Shown: positions 1 to 12,470, counted from the stretch's first letter. The stretch: 64,000 nt of DNA from Euryodendron excelsum (GCA_033060915.1 CM065390.1:19642501-19706500); one strand, 5' to 3'. The notes: a model not told the origin generated them from the sequence alone. Made by a program: numbers and translations.

Positions 1-1968
1 GTTTTGAAAACTTTAGAGATAGAGTTTGGATTAGAAATGCTCTTGTGAACTTGTATTCAAAAAGCTTTTGAAAGTAATTTTTGAATACCTTATGAAAGGT
101 ATATTTAATGTTTCATCACCTTTAAGAGATTAGTCATTGAAGAACTAAACCCCTTTAGGGCTATGTGTTTTGAAAACATGCTTAGAAAAGAGGTTAGAAA
201 CTTCCGTTTTTATTTTTTAAAACTTTCGGGTTATCAAACCTTTTTTGAATATCTCACTTATATTTGACCAATCCTAACCATGGAAGGATTAGGGTTGCTT
301 CAAGAGTGTGATATTTGAAAATTATTTTTGAAAAGGGCTTTTGAAAAAAACTTAGGTTTTGGAACCGTAATATGGACATTCTTGGAGGTTTTATTTAATG
401 TATCACCTTCCCTTGGAATCCCTAACCATAAAAAGGGAAGGGCATCTTAGGGTTGTGAGTTGCTGAAAATATTTTGCAAATAGTTTTTGAAAAATGTTAA
501 GTGTCTAGCCATTTTAGTTGAGACAAGTTTAAAAGAACTTATTGGAAGCATTGTTGAAGATAGAGCATAGGAATATTTGAAAAGGTTTTGGAGTTGATTT
601 TTGAAATCTCAAGAGAGTAGGATGTTTTTGAAAGTATGTTATGAAAATAGTTTTTTGAGTTTAAGGATTATTCGAAAAGAGGTTTTTGAATTGGAACCTT
701 GAAGCTTACTAACCTAGATTGGGTTGACCTAAGGTTAACTAACTCGGGTTAGGTTGGACTAGGGTTGAATTGACCTAGGGTTAACTAACTCGGGTTAGGT
801 TGGACTAGGGTTGGATTGACCTAAGGTTAACTAACTAGAATTAGGGTGACCTAGGGTTAAGGTGACCTAAGGTTAACTAACTTGGGTTAGCTTAACCTAG
901 GGTTAAGGTAACCTAGGGTTAACTAACTAATGTTAGGTTAACCTAGGTTTTGGTTGACCTAGGGTTAACTAACTTGGGTTAGGTTAACCTAAGGTTGGAT
1001 AACTAGGGTCAAGTTAACATAGGGTTGGAAGTGATTTTGATAGGTGGTTTTGAACGAGGGTTTTGACATAGTGGTTTTTGAAATGTGGTTTTATGCATGA
1101 AACTTAAAAGTGTGTTTTTAAAATCATTTTATGAAAACCACTCAAGCGAGTGTTGGGTTCTTATGGTTGGTATTTGGAAACCACTCAAGAGAGGGTTGCC
1201 TTGGAACCATTTCACCCACTAACTCAAGAGAGTAAAACTTGTGAAAATCAACATTGAATAAATAGTTTTGAAGACTTGAAAATTAAAGAGAATGAGCCCT
1301 TAAAAATTGTTTTTGAAAAGGAGGTTTTACAAAACCACTTTTAAGATGTCGAAAACTAGTCCCAAGAATAAGAGTTTATATGGTTGATTTGAAGGAAATC
1401 TCACCAAAGAGGATTCCATGGGACCATTTCAACCACAATATTCAAGAGAGCAAAACTTCTAAAAATCAAGATTAACATGTTGGTTTTGGGAAAACATTTT
1501 TACACAAATTAAAGAGAATAAAATTTTGAGAACCCTTCTTGAGGTGGGTTGTTTTGAAAACTACTTTTGGAGTGTAGAAAACCAATAATAATAAACTAGC
1601 GTTCATATGGTCAAGATAATGGGAAAACCACTTAAGAGAGGGTTCCAAGGGACTATTTCAACCACAAGATTCAAGAGAGTGGATTCTATAAAATCAATAT
1701 AAAAGAGAAGAGTTTGAAAATCAATTTTATGCCACATGAAATTTAAAGAAATACAAGGATACAAAATGAAATCAAGGGACTTAAAGCGGGGTTTTCTAAG
1801 ATGTGAAAATTGACCTAGGCTTCAATAAACCAACTCTTAGAACCATTTTTAGGAAAACACTTGGATATGGAATTTGAAGAAAACATAGAAATGAGATAGT
1901 GAAGGTTTTTGAAAAATGATGATGAACTTGAAAATGGGGCCAAGCGTGTAATACATGAACATGGCAAC
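1..1968 (-). mobile_element. Ogre/Tat-type LTR B1, left segment
   Basis: Non-coding sequence that matches, by eye, the segment at 32,343-34,220; for example both share the phrase around 'ttttgaataccttatgaaaggt'. It is the transcript-downstream part of a long LTR read on the minus strand. The LTR resumes at 6,815 after solo LTR A1 and again at 10,569 after solo LTR D1, and ends at 12,470 with the sequence TTTACA. Its other end lies left of the window. The plus strand is poor in C and full of TTTGAAA-like words. No open frame of interest. The Ogre/Tat assignment is inferred from the related element at 43.5 kb, which has a recognisable primer-binding site. Confidence 0.65.
733..1008. repeat. 46-bp minisatellite inside LTR B1
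   Basis: The word GGTTAACTAAC recurs at 733, 779, 825, 871, 917 and 963, always exactly 46 bp apart; one copy reads GGTTAACTAA only. Units contain CTAGGGTT and GGGTTAGG words that resemble plant telomere repeat but are not a perfect TTTAGGG array. A related array with 30- and 46-bp steps lies at about 33,930-34,130 in LTR B2. Confidence 0.9.
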
Positions 1969-4900
1969 TATCCCCAATTTTTCGCACTCAAGAAAAACAA
2001 GTGAGAAAAATACAGTGCTCTCTCGTTAGAATTCATCATCCTAGAAGGACGAGTACGACTAGGTTTGAACTTGAAATTGATTTGATTAAGGGCTTTGGGA
2101 AATAGTTTGGAGTCACCACCTAACTTGATTAAGGTGAGTTAGGTCACCTAAAATTAAGTGCAATCTGAATATTAAACTTAAAGATTTTTAAAAGGTTTTG
2201 AAAAACTTCCTCAAGAGAAGATTTTTGGAGAAAATATGTTATTTGGCAACCTTTGGAAAGATTTAAGCCATTTTTTCAAAAAATAACTCCATTTTGGTCT
2301 TTAAAAATCGTGATTTTAGGTTCGAAGGTTGGTTACGCGTAGGGAAGATATCCTAAGATCATCACCCTACCCTGCCCTTTCGATACCTATATGTCTATTC
2401 ACCTTAAGTTCACTCATTTAAAATCTTTGATTAATAAATGTCCAATACTATTTACTTTTAAAAAGAATTTTAAGAAAAATTTTGACATGATACATGATAT
2501 GCAAGTGCGAGAAAAATATTTGATTTTAAAAATAGATTGGAAAAGAAGGATTTGATTTTGAAAATAGAATTGAAAAAACTTGATTTGAAATTTAAAAGAA
2601 GGTTTTAGAAATTGGAAATAGATCATGGAATTGGAGATTTGAAAAAAGATTTTAGAATTTGAAACTTAGAATAGATTATAGAATCGAAAATTTAAAAAGA
2701 GTTGTGGAATTGAATATTCAAAAAAGGTTATGAAAATTGGAGACTTAAAAAAGGTTGTAAAAATGAAAAGTTCAAAAAGATTGTGACCGCACTTATGAGG
2801 GTTGCCTATTTATCCCTTTGTTGGGAATCAGGTCAATCGTAGTTCGAACAAAAATCCAATTGAAAATAGCCACTTTGAGGTTTTTGAAAAAGTTTGACTT
2901 GAAAAGGTTTGATTCAAAAAAAGTTTGATTTGAGAAAGGGTTTGATTTGAACTTGGAATAAAAGATTGAAATTTGATTTGAAATTAACTTTGATTTGATA
3001 CTGAACTTGAGGATTTGAAATTGATTTTGATTTGAAAAGATTAAACTTTGAGGGGGAACTTGAACTTGATTTGGAAAAGATAGAGTTGAGCTTTGAAACT
3101 ATTTTGACTGAGATTGAAGTTTGTAAACCAACTTGGTTTAGAAAAGATTTGAAACTTCCTAACTTTAGGGTTAGAGTAAAACTAGGGTTTAGGTATCCTA
3201 GGACTTAAGTAACTTAAGGTTAAAGCATGGACTTGAAATAAGAATGCTTGATTTAGACTTGAAAAGTTGGACTAAGGAAAGTTTGAGTTTAGAAAACTTA
3301 GAGTTAGGAAAGAAGAGATTTAGAATAGATTGGAAAAGACTTAATTTGATTTTAGAAACACTTGGTTTGGAATGATTTGGAAAAGATTTGACTTGAATAT
3401 TTGATTTAAAAGAAATTAGAAAGTTAGAGTTTAGGAAAGATTAGATTTTGGAAAGCTTTGAATTAGGAAGGTTTCAAAATAGAAAAGTTCCATTTTAGAA
3501 AAGTACCAAATTAAGAAAGTTTCTTTTTAGGAAAGTTTTGATTTTGAAAATATTTGAATTTGAAAAGTTTTGAATTTGGAAAGATTTGAAAATTTGATTT
3601 TAGAAAGATTTAAAAGCTTAGATTTAGGAAGGATTTGAAATTTGAAAAGTTTTGATAAGTTAAAATTTAGAAAGTTGAGATTTGGAAAGGTTTGAAATTA
3701 GGAAAGGTTTAAATTAGGAAACATTTGAATTCCTATTTCCTAAAGTTAAAGATTAGATTGTATTTCCGAAAATAGATGATTTGATCTTGTTTCTAAAATT
3801 GGAGGATTGGATTTGGGTTCCTAAATTGGAAGATTTGAGTTAGTTTCCTAAATGGGAAGATTTGACTTGACATGGAATTGGAAAGATTGAGTTTCAAAAA
3901 TCTTGGATTTGAAAATCTATCATTTGGTGTAGAAAAAAAAGATTTTGGAAATCTAAGATTTGATGTGAAAAATAGTTTTGGGAAACCTATGGTTTGAGAC
4001 AAAGTAGGAAGTCATAATTTTAGGACAGGGAACTAGGGTTTTCTGACCATGGATTCTAAGGCTTGATTTAGACTCTAAAAAAAAGAGTTTTTGGAAATGA
4101 GATCTTTGAAAAAGAGTTTTTAGAACGTAGACTTTTGAAAAGAGTTTTTAGGAAATAGTTTGAAAACAATTTTTAGAAAGAGATTTGCAAAAACAATTTA
4201 GAAAGAAGCTTGGACATGAACTTTTGAAAATATCTCACTTTCCTAAAATGATTCTAACCATAAAAAGATTAAAATCATTCTAGGGTTGTGATTTTGAAAA
4301 CAACAAGAATTTTGGAATATAGACCGATATGATCATATTGAATATCACGCCTTCCTAAAACAACCCTAACTATGGAATGGCTAGAATCATCTTAAAATTG
4401 TGATTTTGATGAAAATAATTTAGGGTTTACATCCAAAATATAGACCTTGATGGTCACAATGGATATCACACTTTCCTAAAATAACCCTAACCATGGAATG
4501 GCTAGAATCATTTTAGGATTGTGTTTTTTGAAAACCAAGTTTGAAAAAGAAAATTTTGAGTGCAAGTTTAGAAAGATAGTTTTGATGTAAGTTTGAAAAC
4601 AACTTTGAAAACAAATTTGAATAGATATATGAATATGATATGCACAATGCAAGAAGGGTCGTGAACATACAAGACTAGACTTCACCACATAATCAAGGGT
4701 TGAATTTGAAGAAAGCCCCTGACACGATGACCTTCAACAATTCTTCCTAGGCATGTATCAGGGAGTCCCTTATTTTAAACATGCAAGAAAGGGAGGTAGA
4801 AGATGGAGGATTAAAATAGAAGAAAGTCCAAGTGGGCTAGGAGGGAGAAGAGAGAGAGGGGAATGACATAAAAGTAAATTAAAATCCTACTTGTCTTCTT

Positions 4901-6809
4901 CTTACTTTGTTTGCTTTGCTTTACTTAGACTTTGAGAACCTTCAAATTGCAGTACCTTAAGTCTTCAATGGAGACCTTGAAGGTTTGTGTTTGAGTGCAT
5001 AGAGTGTATGGATATTAGGGTTTAAGCCTATGGAGGCTAAGGTTTGAAGAGGCTTGAGAGGGTTAGGGTTTGGAGAGACCTCGAGCTCTAGATTTTGAGA
5101 GACAGCGTTTTTAGACTGAGTTTATAGACCTTTTTCACATAAGGGGAAGGTTTGTATTTATAAACAACTAATTGACCTAGCGCCTATTGCAGTGGCGCTA
5201 GGGTAAAATTTCCATTAGCGCCACTCCTAGTGGCGTCAGGCTATTTATTGGGTGACACCACTAGGAAAGTTTTTAGGATGGCAAGAAACATATCTTTTGA
5301 CCCTTGGTACACAAGGTAAAAGATTTGGGTGCCTATCTTAGTGACTATTATGCAATTTTTGGTTGGCTCCTCTAGAAGTGACTCCGGAAAGTCTGGAAAT
5401 GATCTGGAAGGTTTTGAGTAACCAGACTCGGTCAAGAATGGACAGGAACTCTCAAGAAAGTATCTCGGAGGTAACTAGCTTAAGAAGCAATACTGGAATA
5501 TTTGGAAAGGTCGATCGGCCCGCTAGGGGCAAAACGGTCAATTGAACTGGGAAAACACTAGAATAGACTCACAGTGACCCATGGGAAGGCTTGAATGTTA
5601 GAAAAGCTATTGAGAGTGTTCCGAAGAGTTACCAATTTGATATCCAGAGCCGGTGTGGTTGGAAAAGGCAACCGACCTATTAGGGGCAAAACGGTCATTT
5701 TGCACCAATCTTGCCAGAATAGACTCGAAATGCTCCAAAAAAGTGTTGAAAGGTTAGGAATACTATTAGAAACATTCTCGAGAAGTAACTGGTATAATAC
5801 CCAGAACCGGAGTGGTTCCTAGAGGTGATCGGATGCCTAGGGGCAAAATGGTCATTTTGATCGGATAGTCCCGAAATTGGTCTAGAACCAGCTGAAAGGC
5901 ACTTGAACATGCCTGATTGTCTTTAGGACATCTTGGAATGGTGCACTTACCGCTCTAATGACTAAGATACTTTCTCGAGAAATGTGCCAAAAATGGCCCA
6001 ATGGGCAGTTCGGTCATTTTTCACTGGAGTGGGCTAGTAGTTACTGGTGTTGATCTGAGTTTTGAATGTGTCTGTCATTCTAACGATGTGTGACAGATTG
6101 GTTTCCAAAGGTATCCTGTCCTTTGATAAACGTGTCACAGCCAAGAGGCGAGGTCGGTCCCGTGACATAAGGGGTTTATTGACAATTCCTAATGTCGACA
6201 TGTTTACTAATGTTTCTGTCACTCTGAGAGTTGTAATGTTTGTGAGTATTTCCACCACTCTGACGGGGTGCATTCATTCCGAAGACTGCCTGATCTCGGG
6301 ACATTGCTAGATGGACTTACCGTCAGAGGAATCAACTTTCTCAAAAGACGTGCTAAATAATGGACATTCTACATTGGTGGGCTAGCAAGCACCAAAAGTA
6401 AACCATTCTACCATCTCGGGGTCTTAGGTTCCGTCCCGGTCGACGGGTTTAAAGGGACTTACTATTTCGAGGAGTTTTCTTGATAAACTTGCCGGATTAG
6501 ATAGACTTACCGTCTGAGTGATTAGCTTTCTTGAAAGATGTGCCTAATTGAGTTTGATTGACTTGGACTGGAATTGGAATTGAGGGACTTACCGCCTTTA
6601 AGAAGACATGCCAATTGGAAATGGACCGAGCAATGCCCCAAGGGTATTTTGGTCGTTTTGCCTTTATTGGGGCCAGCGGGCCCGCGAAGCGATTGGTTCA
6701 CAAGATTGAGTCTAGAAAACTAGTTTGGACTTGAATATGTCTATGTCGGTTTGAATGTGAGTTCAGATGGACCGGAGATTGCCGAGCAGACAAAAATGGG
6801 GTGCTTACA
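1969..6809 (-). mobile_element. Solo LTR A1 (Ogre/Tat type, 4.84 kb)
   Basis: On the plus strand it begins TATCCCCAATTTTTCGCACTC, a decayed form of the terminus TGTCGCGCCTCGATTTTTTG seen at 35,633, and ends GGGGTGCTTACA. Flanks are GCAAC (1,964-1,968) and GTAAC (6,810-6,814), a target-site duplication differing by one transition. Length and order of internal words match solo LTR A2 at 35,633-40,429. No internal domain or second LTR is attached, so it is a solo LTR left by LTR-LTR recombination. It sits inside LTR B1. Small ORFs inside it have no recognisable product. Confidence 0.8.
5155..5275 (-). promoter_or_regulatory. LTR A1 core promoter with palindromes
   Basis: On the minus strand a TATA box (TATAAATA, plus-strand 5,155-5,162) would drive transcription leftwards. 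Just upstream, at 5,178-5,275, lie imperfect palindromes such as GCGCCACT-CCT-AGTGGCGT. Equivalent modules stand beside the corresponding TATA sites at about 38,755-38,885, 46,255-46,360 and 49,010-49,135. Promoter activity is inferred. Confidence 0.55.
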
Positions 6810-6814
6810 GTAAC

Positions 6815-7352
6815 CATATGTAAAGAATGTCATAAAATCATACAAGGCTATAGGCCACACCAAATTGCAAGGTGTTCTATGGCCATGTCATCTTAAAGTA
6901 GGCTAGTGAAAGGTTCCCCTACACGGTGGCTCTCACAAGCTTTCCTCTAGGCATGAACTAGGAGCTCACTTGTTTCAAGCATACAAGAAAGAGGGGTAGA
7001 AGATGGGAGTTTAAAATAAAGAATAGCCTTAGTAGGCTAGGAGAGAGAAGAGAAGAGTGAGAATGACAAAATTCTAAAAGAAAACACCACATTTTGCCTT
7101 CAAAGCACTATCAAGCTTCCATAGATACTTTGTCTTGAACTTGAATGGCCTTAAAGAGGCTTGAAGGGGCTAAAAATAGATCTTCTATGGCATTGGAAGC
7201 TTGGCAGGTGGAGTGTATAGGCTAGAGAGAGGTTGAATCTAACTTAGGTACTTGGAGGGTGAGGTGTATATAGAATTTCTAAGTTCAGTGATTATTTCCG
7301 CAAAACTTCGCTACTGATTTCGATTATGGAGTATGCAGAGGGGGAGGCCTAT
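6815..7352 (-). mobile_element. Ogre/Tat-type LTR B1, middle segment
   Basis: Continuation of LTR B1 between solo LTRs A1 and D1. Words such as 'caagaaagaggggtagaaga' and 'taggctagaga' align with the same stretch of the A-type LTRs (4,780-4,870; 45,900-45,990). It stops at GGGGAGGCCTAT, where D1 is inserted, and resumes at CCTGTATTTATAGGC (10,564). Confidence 0.65.
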
Positions 7353-10300
7353 TGTAATAACTAGAACCTTTATTATCTAAATTAATGTGAATTTCCTAAA
7401 TTCTATATTATTCTAATATGATTTTAAGTCAAGGTGACCAATTAGAATTTATGTTGTAACTTAAGCTTCTAGTGTGAGACACATGGGATTATCTCCTATG
7501 TGTATCATCTTATAATCCCACACACACCCATAAGACACAAAGCGCGCACACACAAAGCTGCAAATAAGAAGAAGAAGGAAGAATGAGAGAGGAAGAGCAA
7601 GTGAAGAGAGGGAGACGAGGAGGAAGAAGGTGGGAAGAAGCCATTGTTGAAGTTTTAGAAAACTTAGAAGAAAGGTATAAACCCTAACCCCTTGTACATG
7701 TAAATATATATGTGTTGTTGTGTTTGGAGACTCCTTTGAGTCCCATTTGACTAGATTTTGAAGCCTCATAAGCTTATATTAAGGGTTTGAGGTGAGGGTA
7801 TGCCCCATTTTGAGTTATTGGGATCTTCTTGGGTTAATATTTGGACCCTATAAGCATTAAAAGAGTTTGAGATTTTTGATGGAGTTTGGGTAAGATTTGG
7901 GGATTTTTGGGTGGATTTTCATTTTTTTCAAAAAATATGTCAACACCTTTGCCTCATGTGTCAACACATCCGTCCAAAGAGCTCCTAGATTCACTTCTTT
8001 AGCTCATGTGTTGACACATTTGCCTTATATGTCGACACATCCGTCCAGAAAGCTCCCAGATTCACTTTTTCAGCTCCAACACTGTTTAGTAAATCAGGCA
8101 TAACTTGTTCTAGAAAACTCGGATTGATGCACTAGTTGAAGCATTGGAAAGTAGACTCACAGACCTTTCTACCCATATAAATTTTGTATTTCTTATAAAT
8201 TGAGATATTTTATATTTTAAAGTTGATCCAAAATTCTGTCAGTAACATTGTTCTTCCAGAATTTTAGCCCAATTTCTTTGGAATATAACTTCTTCATCTG
8301 AAATGTATTTGCAACCCATGACCTACAAATTAAAGGTTTTTAAGCCTATTTTCAAGTGAGATTAACCTATAACGTAGTCTCATTATCTTGATGTGAATGA
8401 GAAGCAATAAATGAATCAGTATTCAGGAATTCTTGTTTAAACCCTAACTTTTATGTTCTTACTTTGCATTAGGGTCTTGTGTTTGATGCTTTTATGTACT
8501 CTATGTGTAGGAATATGCTTTTTAGCACCAATCCTCAAGGATAGAGCTGAGTAATGATATGCCATGAGTAAAACCCTATTACTTTCCAAATGTTTTAAGT
8601 TCAACTCCATATCATGCAATATTTTTCGTATGTTTTCCATGCATCAATGATTATATTCATATATTAATGTCATACTTTTAAATGCATGCAAGTTATACTT
8701 ATGTTATGAATAGAAACACATGGATTAGAATGTTTACATGAAAGAGATGCAAGGTTTTCCAATGTACAATGCCAACTCAAGGGCTTCCATGGCAAGACCC
8801 TAAACTAGCAATGATGGTCCTACGGTAGGGGATGTGAAATAATCGATCGCCATGTAGGGAGACGTCCCTTAGCTTAAAAAGCCTATGTGTGACATTTATG
8901 GTTACGATAACTAAGCCTAGCTTTTATAATTAGCCTAAAGCACTCTACGCTGTTAATGACTGAGCATAACTCTTAATGACTAAGCCTAGTTCTCATTGTT
9001 GAGCCCTGCTTTCATGATTGGCCTAAAGCACTCTATGTTGCTAATGAATTGAGCGTAGCTCTTGATGACTGATCCTTGCTCTAATGTTAGGCCAAAGAGA
9101 CTTATGTGTGACCATTGTGGTTACTATAACTCGCAATACCAAACAAACCTCTTAAGTGGAGTGAAGTGAGGGATATGTTGGCCTAAAGAGCCCTGTGTGT
9201 GACCCTTGTGGTTACTATGATTCCCAATACCAGACAAACCTCTTAAGTGGGGTAAAATGAGAGACATGTTGGCCTAAAGAGCCCTGTATGTGACCCTTGG
9301 GGTGAAGTGAGGGATATGTTGGCTTAAAGAGCCCTGTGTGTGACCCTTGCAATTACTATGATTCCTAATACTAGACAAACCTCTTAAGTGGGGTGAAGTG
9401 AGGGATATGTTGGCCTAAAGAGCCTTGTGTGTGACCCTTGTGGTTACTATGATTCCCAATACCAAACAAACCTCTTAAGTAAGGTGAAGTGAGGGATATA
9501 TTGGCCTAAAGAGCCCTATGATTGACCCTTAAGATTACGAATGCAGAGCCTAGCTCTGATGTAAAGATATGACAGACTTATATTCTAGAACGAGAAATAT
9601 GATTTATTAATATGCTTCATGACAAGTTATATATGTTTCCACAAGTATTAATGTCACAATGTATCTCTCCTCTTTATGATACTATGTTGTAGTATGCATA
9701 TGACAATCTTCGTTATGCCATACATGACCGTATTACGTTTTGCATCTCACTCCTAGGATACTACATGCGAAATGTTATAATATTTCATTATGAAAGCTTT
9801 ACAATATAATGCTTATGCTTCTTATGCTACCTATATTCCAAATCTACGCTTTATACGTTTCAAAAAACGATGATATTGATGTGTCTATTGTTATACGACG
9901 AGTTAAGATGTGCGCCTACAAGTTTGTAGTACGTGATGCTAATGACAAGCTATGTCATGCTCTACGAGATCATGCTATGACATGCCTGCCTCTTTTTTTC
10001 AACGTTGTGTTTTAAAAATGATGAATTATTTTAATACGAAAGCCTACACCACATGCGTTTTTAAGCCTACGCTTATACATCACTAAGTTCATGCCATATA
10101 TGTATAAATATATCCCTATTGTCATGTGTATTAAATAGAAATGTTAGTCTATGGTATTTTCATGCTCGTGCATCATTGTTTTTCACTAAGCATTAGCTTA
10201 CGTTTTCTCAAATGTTTTCAAGTAGCCAATCCGAAAAGCCTTAGAAGAAGGCCATATGTGGATTTTGAGTTATGTTATGTGTTTTTTTTTTGGTTGGACC

Positions 10301-10563
10301 CTAATATTTGTAATGTTATAAATGATATAATCGTGACGGCCTCAAATAGGCCCATATGTACGTTTATGTTTTGGATTAGACATAACTCTGCCATGTATGA
10401 CACAAGTGATGTTTTAAACTAAATTCTACTTCCATAATTATGTATCATTTTAAATGATTATGCACAAGTGTTCAACCAGTTTATGTAATGCGGCCTTGGG
10501 TAACCTTGTTATTGACTGGTTATGTACCCTAAATCCGCATAAGCCGGGTTATGGGACGTGACA
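7353..10563 (+). mobile_element. Solo LTR D1 (chromovirus-like)
   Basis: Begins TGTAATAACTAG and ends GGGACGTGACA, the TG...CA form and GTGACA ending common in plant chromovirus (Tekay/Del) LTRs. Flanks CCTAT (7,348-7,352) and CCTGT (10,564-10,568) look like a 5-bp target-site duplication with one transition. Removing it rebuilds GGCCTGTATTTATAGGC, the TATA region also seen intact at 46,252, so it inserted at the TATA box of LTR B1. It carries a 91-bp minisatellite. No protein domain is seen; the 102-codon ORF on the minus strand at 7,461-7,769 is low-complexity and not believed. Confidence 0.75.
9080..9545. repeat. 91-bp minisatellite in solo LTR D1
   Basis: The phrase GCCTAAAGAG (with small changes) recurs at 9,091, 9,181, 9,272, 9,322, 9,413 and 9,503. 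Spacing is 90-91 bp except for one 50-bp unit, which has lost an internal block. Each unit contains 'gaagtgagggatatgttgg' and 'caaacctcttaagt'. Looser, shorter repeats of 'gactgagcctagctct' type precede it from about 8,930. Confidence 0.85.
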
Positions 10564-10568
10564 CCTGT

Positions 10569-12470
10569 ATTTATAGGCAAATTGGTGAGACTTGGTGAAT
10601 GTAGCACATGCACCTGGGCAATTTTTGCCCTAGCGCATGTACATGCGCCAGTATTGTTCTACTGTTTGAATGCCACATGGCACACTCTGTGCTAAATCAA
10701 CTTAGTGAGCAAGCAAAATTTTGGTCGATCTGATCAAAATCTGGGCGCATGTAACATACGCTCTGCCGCCAAATCTTGCCTCAATAATTGTGCAATTCGA
10801 GAAAAATTCAATAAAATCGATCATGTCCATGATGTTCCCCCATTGTTTCTCAAGGATCAAGAATTTTCAAGGAGCTAGAAAGATGTTCAGAAGAGTGAGA
10901 TATTGCCTCAGGAAGTGTGCATGAAAACACGCTTTTATGGAGCATATGATACGCTCTGTGGATGTTCAAAGGTAGCAATTTTTGGACCATGCAATCGGGG
11001 CCTTCGGGAAGCGATCTCTTTGATCAGACCATACCGATAAAAAGTGCTCTCAAAATACATTCTGGAATTCCCTAGTTTAGGCATTTCTCAAGTAGTTTGT
11101 TGGTGCGTTACAATCCTGGAATTGGAGAAAAGGACAACCTTGGTGGAGCGTTTGTGAGATACTCCAGGAGTTATTGAAAGTGGCAGTTTTTAAGCCACGT
11201 GATCGGGCGTTTTGGGAAGCTATCTATTCAATCGAGTCGTATTGATGGAACGACCTATGGTCAAGCTTTTGGGAATTCCCTGATTTACGCATTGCTCAAG
11301 TCATTTGATAATGCGTTATAACCCAGGAATCATAAGGAAAAGACAACCCTAGCGGAGCGTTTATAAGACGCTCTAAGAGACTTTTGTTGAGTTAGAAGTG
11401 TTTAAAGTCATGAGGCTCACCTTGGATTAAACAAGGGCGTATGATAGCATCTGCTTGTTTGGTACCCAGAGCCGGTGTGGTTTTGGGGCGCGCTTGGGCC
11501 ACCAAGGATAAAATTATCATTTTGACCAAAATTGGTCAAAAATGGTCAAGATGGATTGGAGTGGCATATTAAGCGTGTTAGACTATTCGGGGATGGTCTT
11601 GGAAGATTTTTTTACTATTTAGTGCAATTTATGCCGTGCCGAGGTGCCTTGAGGCAAAACGGTCATTTTCACCAGAGTTAATCAAAACGAGACTGGAATT
11701 GGTTAGGATGGCGTATTGAGCATGCCTAACCATCTAGGAATATTTTGAAAGGGTGGACTTACCGTCTTGAGAAATTTTGAACTTTCTCAAAGATGTGCCT
11801 ACAGAACCAAGGGGCAAGTTTGGTCATTTTTCACCGAGTCGGACTAGCAAGTGCTAGTGTTGACCTAGGTGTTGGTTCCCGAGATCCTCCTAGTCTCAAA
11901 AAGCTACCTGTGCAATGTTGGTCCTTGAGACCGTCCGGTCTTAGAGAGCTACCAGTGGGATGATGTTGGTTCTTGAGATTGCCCGATCTCAAAAAACTAC
12001 ATATGCGGTGTTGGTCCATGAGACCTCCCGGTCTTAGAGAGCTACCTGTAGGGTGGTGTTGGTCCCCAAGATTGCCTGATCTCAGATAACTACCGGATGA
12101 TGGATATTCTAATTGGTGGGTTAGTAGGCGCTAGAAGTGAACCATCTGAAATTTTATAAGGTGTTAGTCCCTGAGACTGCCCAATCTCGGGAAGCTACCT
12201 ATATGGCGTTAGTTCCTGAGAATGCCTAGTCTCGAAAAGCTACCTAGATGGCGTTGGTTCTCGAGACCGCCCAATCTCAGAAAATTACTTGGAGTGCCTA
12301 AGGGCAATATGGTCTTTTTAGCTTCCATTGGGCCTTATGAGTTTAGGAAGCAACCAGTTGATTGGATTGGAGTTTGAAAGAGCTGGCCTGGGTTCACACG
12401 TGTTGTGATGTTTGAAACTAGTTATGGTCAGGTCGGAGATTGCTGAGAGGGCAAAAATAGAGTGTTTACA
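10569..12470 (-). mobile_element. Ogre/Tat-type LTR B1, right segment
   Basis: Starts with the minus-strand TATA region (ATTTATAGGC). It contains a perfect 16-bp palindrome GCGCATGTACATGCGC at 10,633-10,648, runs through sequence shared with 50,658-51,218, and ends GGGCAAAAATAGAGTGTTTACA at 12,470, i.e. a minus-strand LTR start of TGTAAACACTC. It shares the 'ccagagccggtgtggtt' and 'ggggcaaaa tggtcatttt' type phrases with the A LTRs. Small ORFs here are not genes. Confidence 0.65.

Noticed and set aside
733..1008. Interstitial telomere array
   Set aside because: No run of TTTAGGG; the period is 46 bp.
7461..7769. 102-codon minus-strand ORF with Leu/Phe-rich stretch
   Set aside because: Low-complexity shadow of AG-rich sequence inside solo LTR D1; no domain.
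9080..9545. Evenly spaced repeats, considered as a CRISPR-like array
   Set aside because: Whole 91-bp units are repeated, with no unique spacers, and the setting is a plant LTR.
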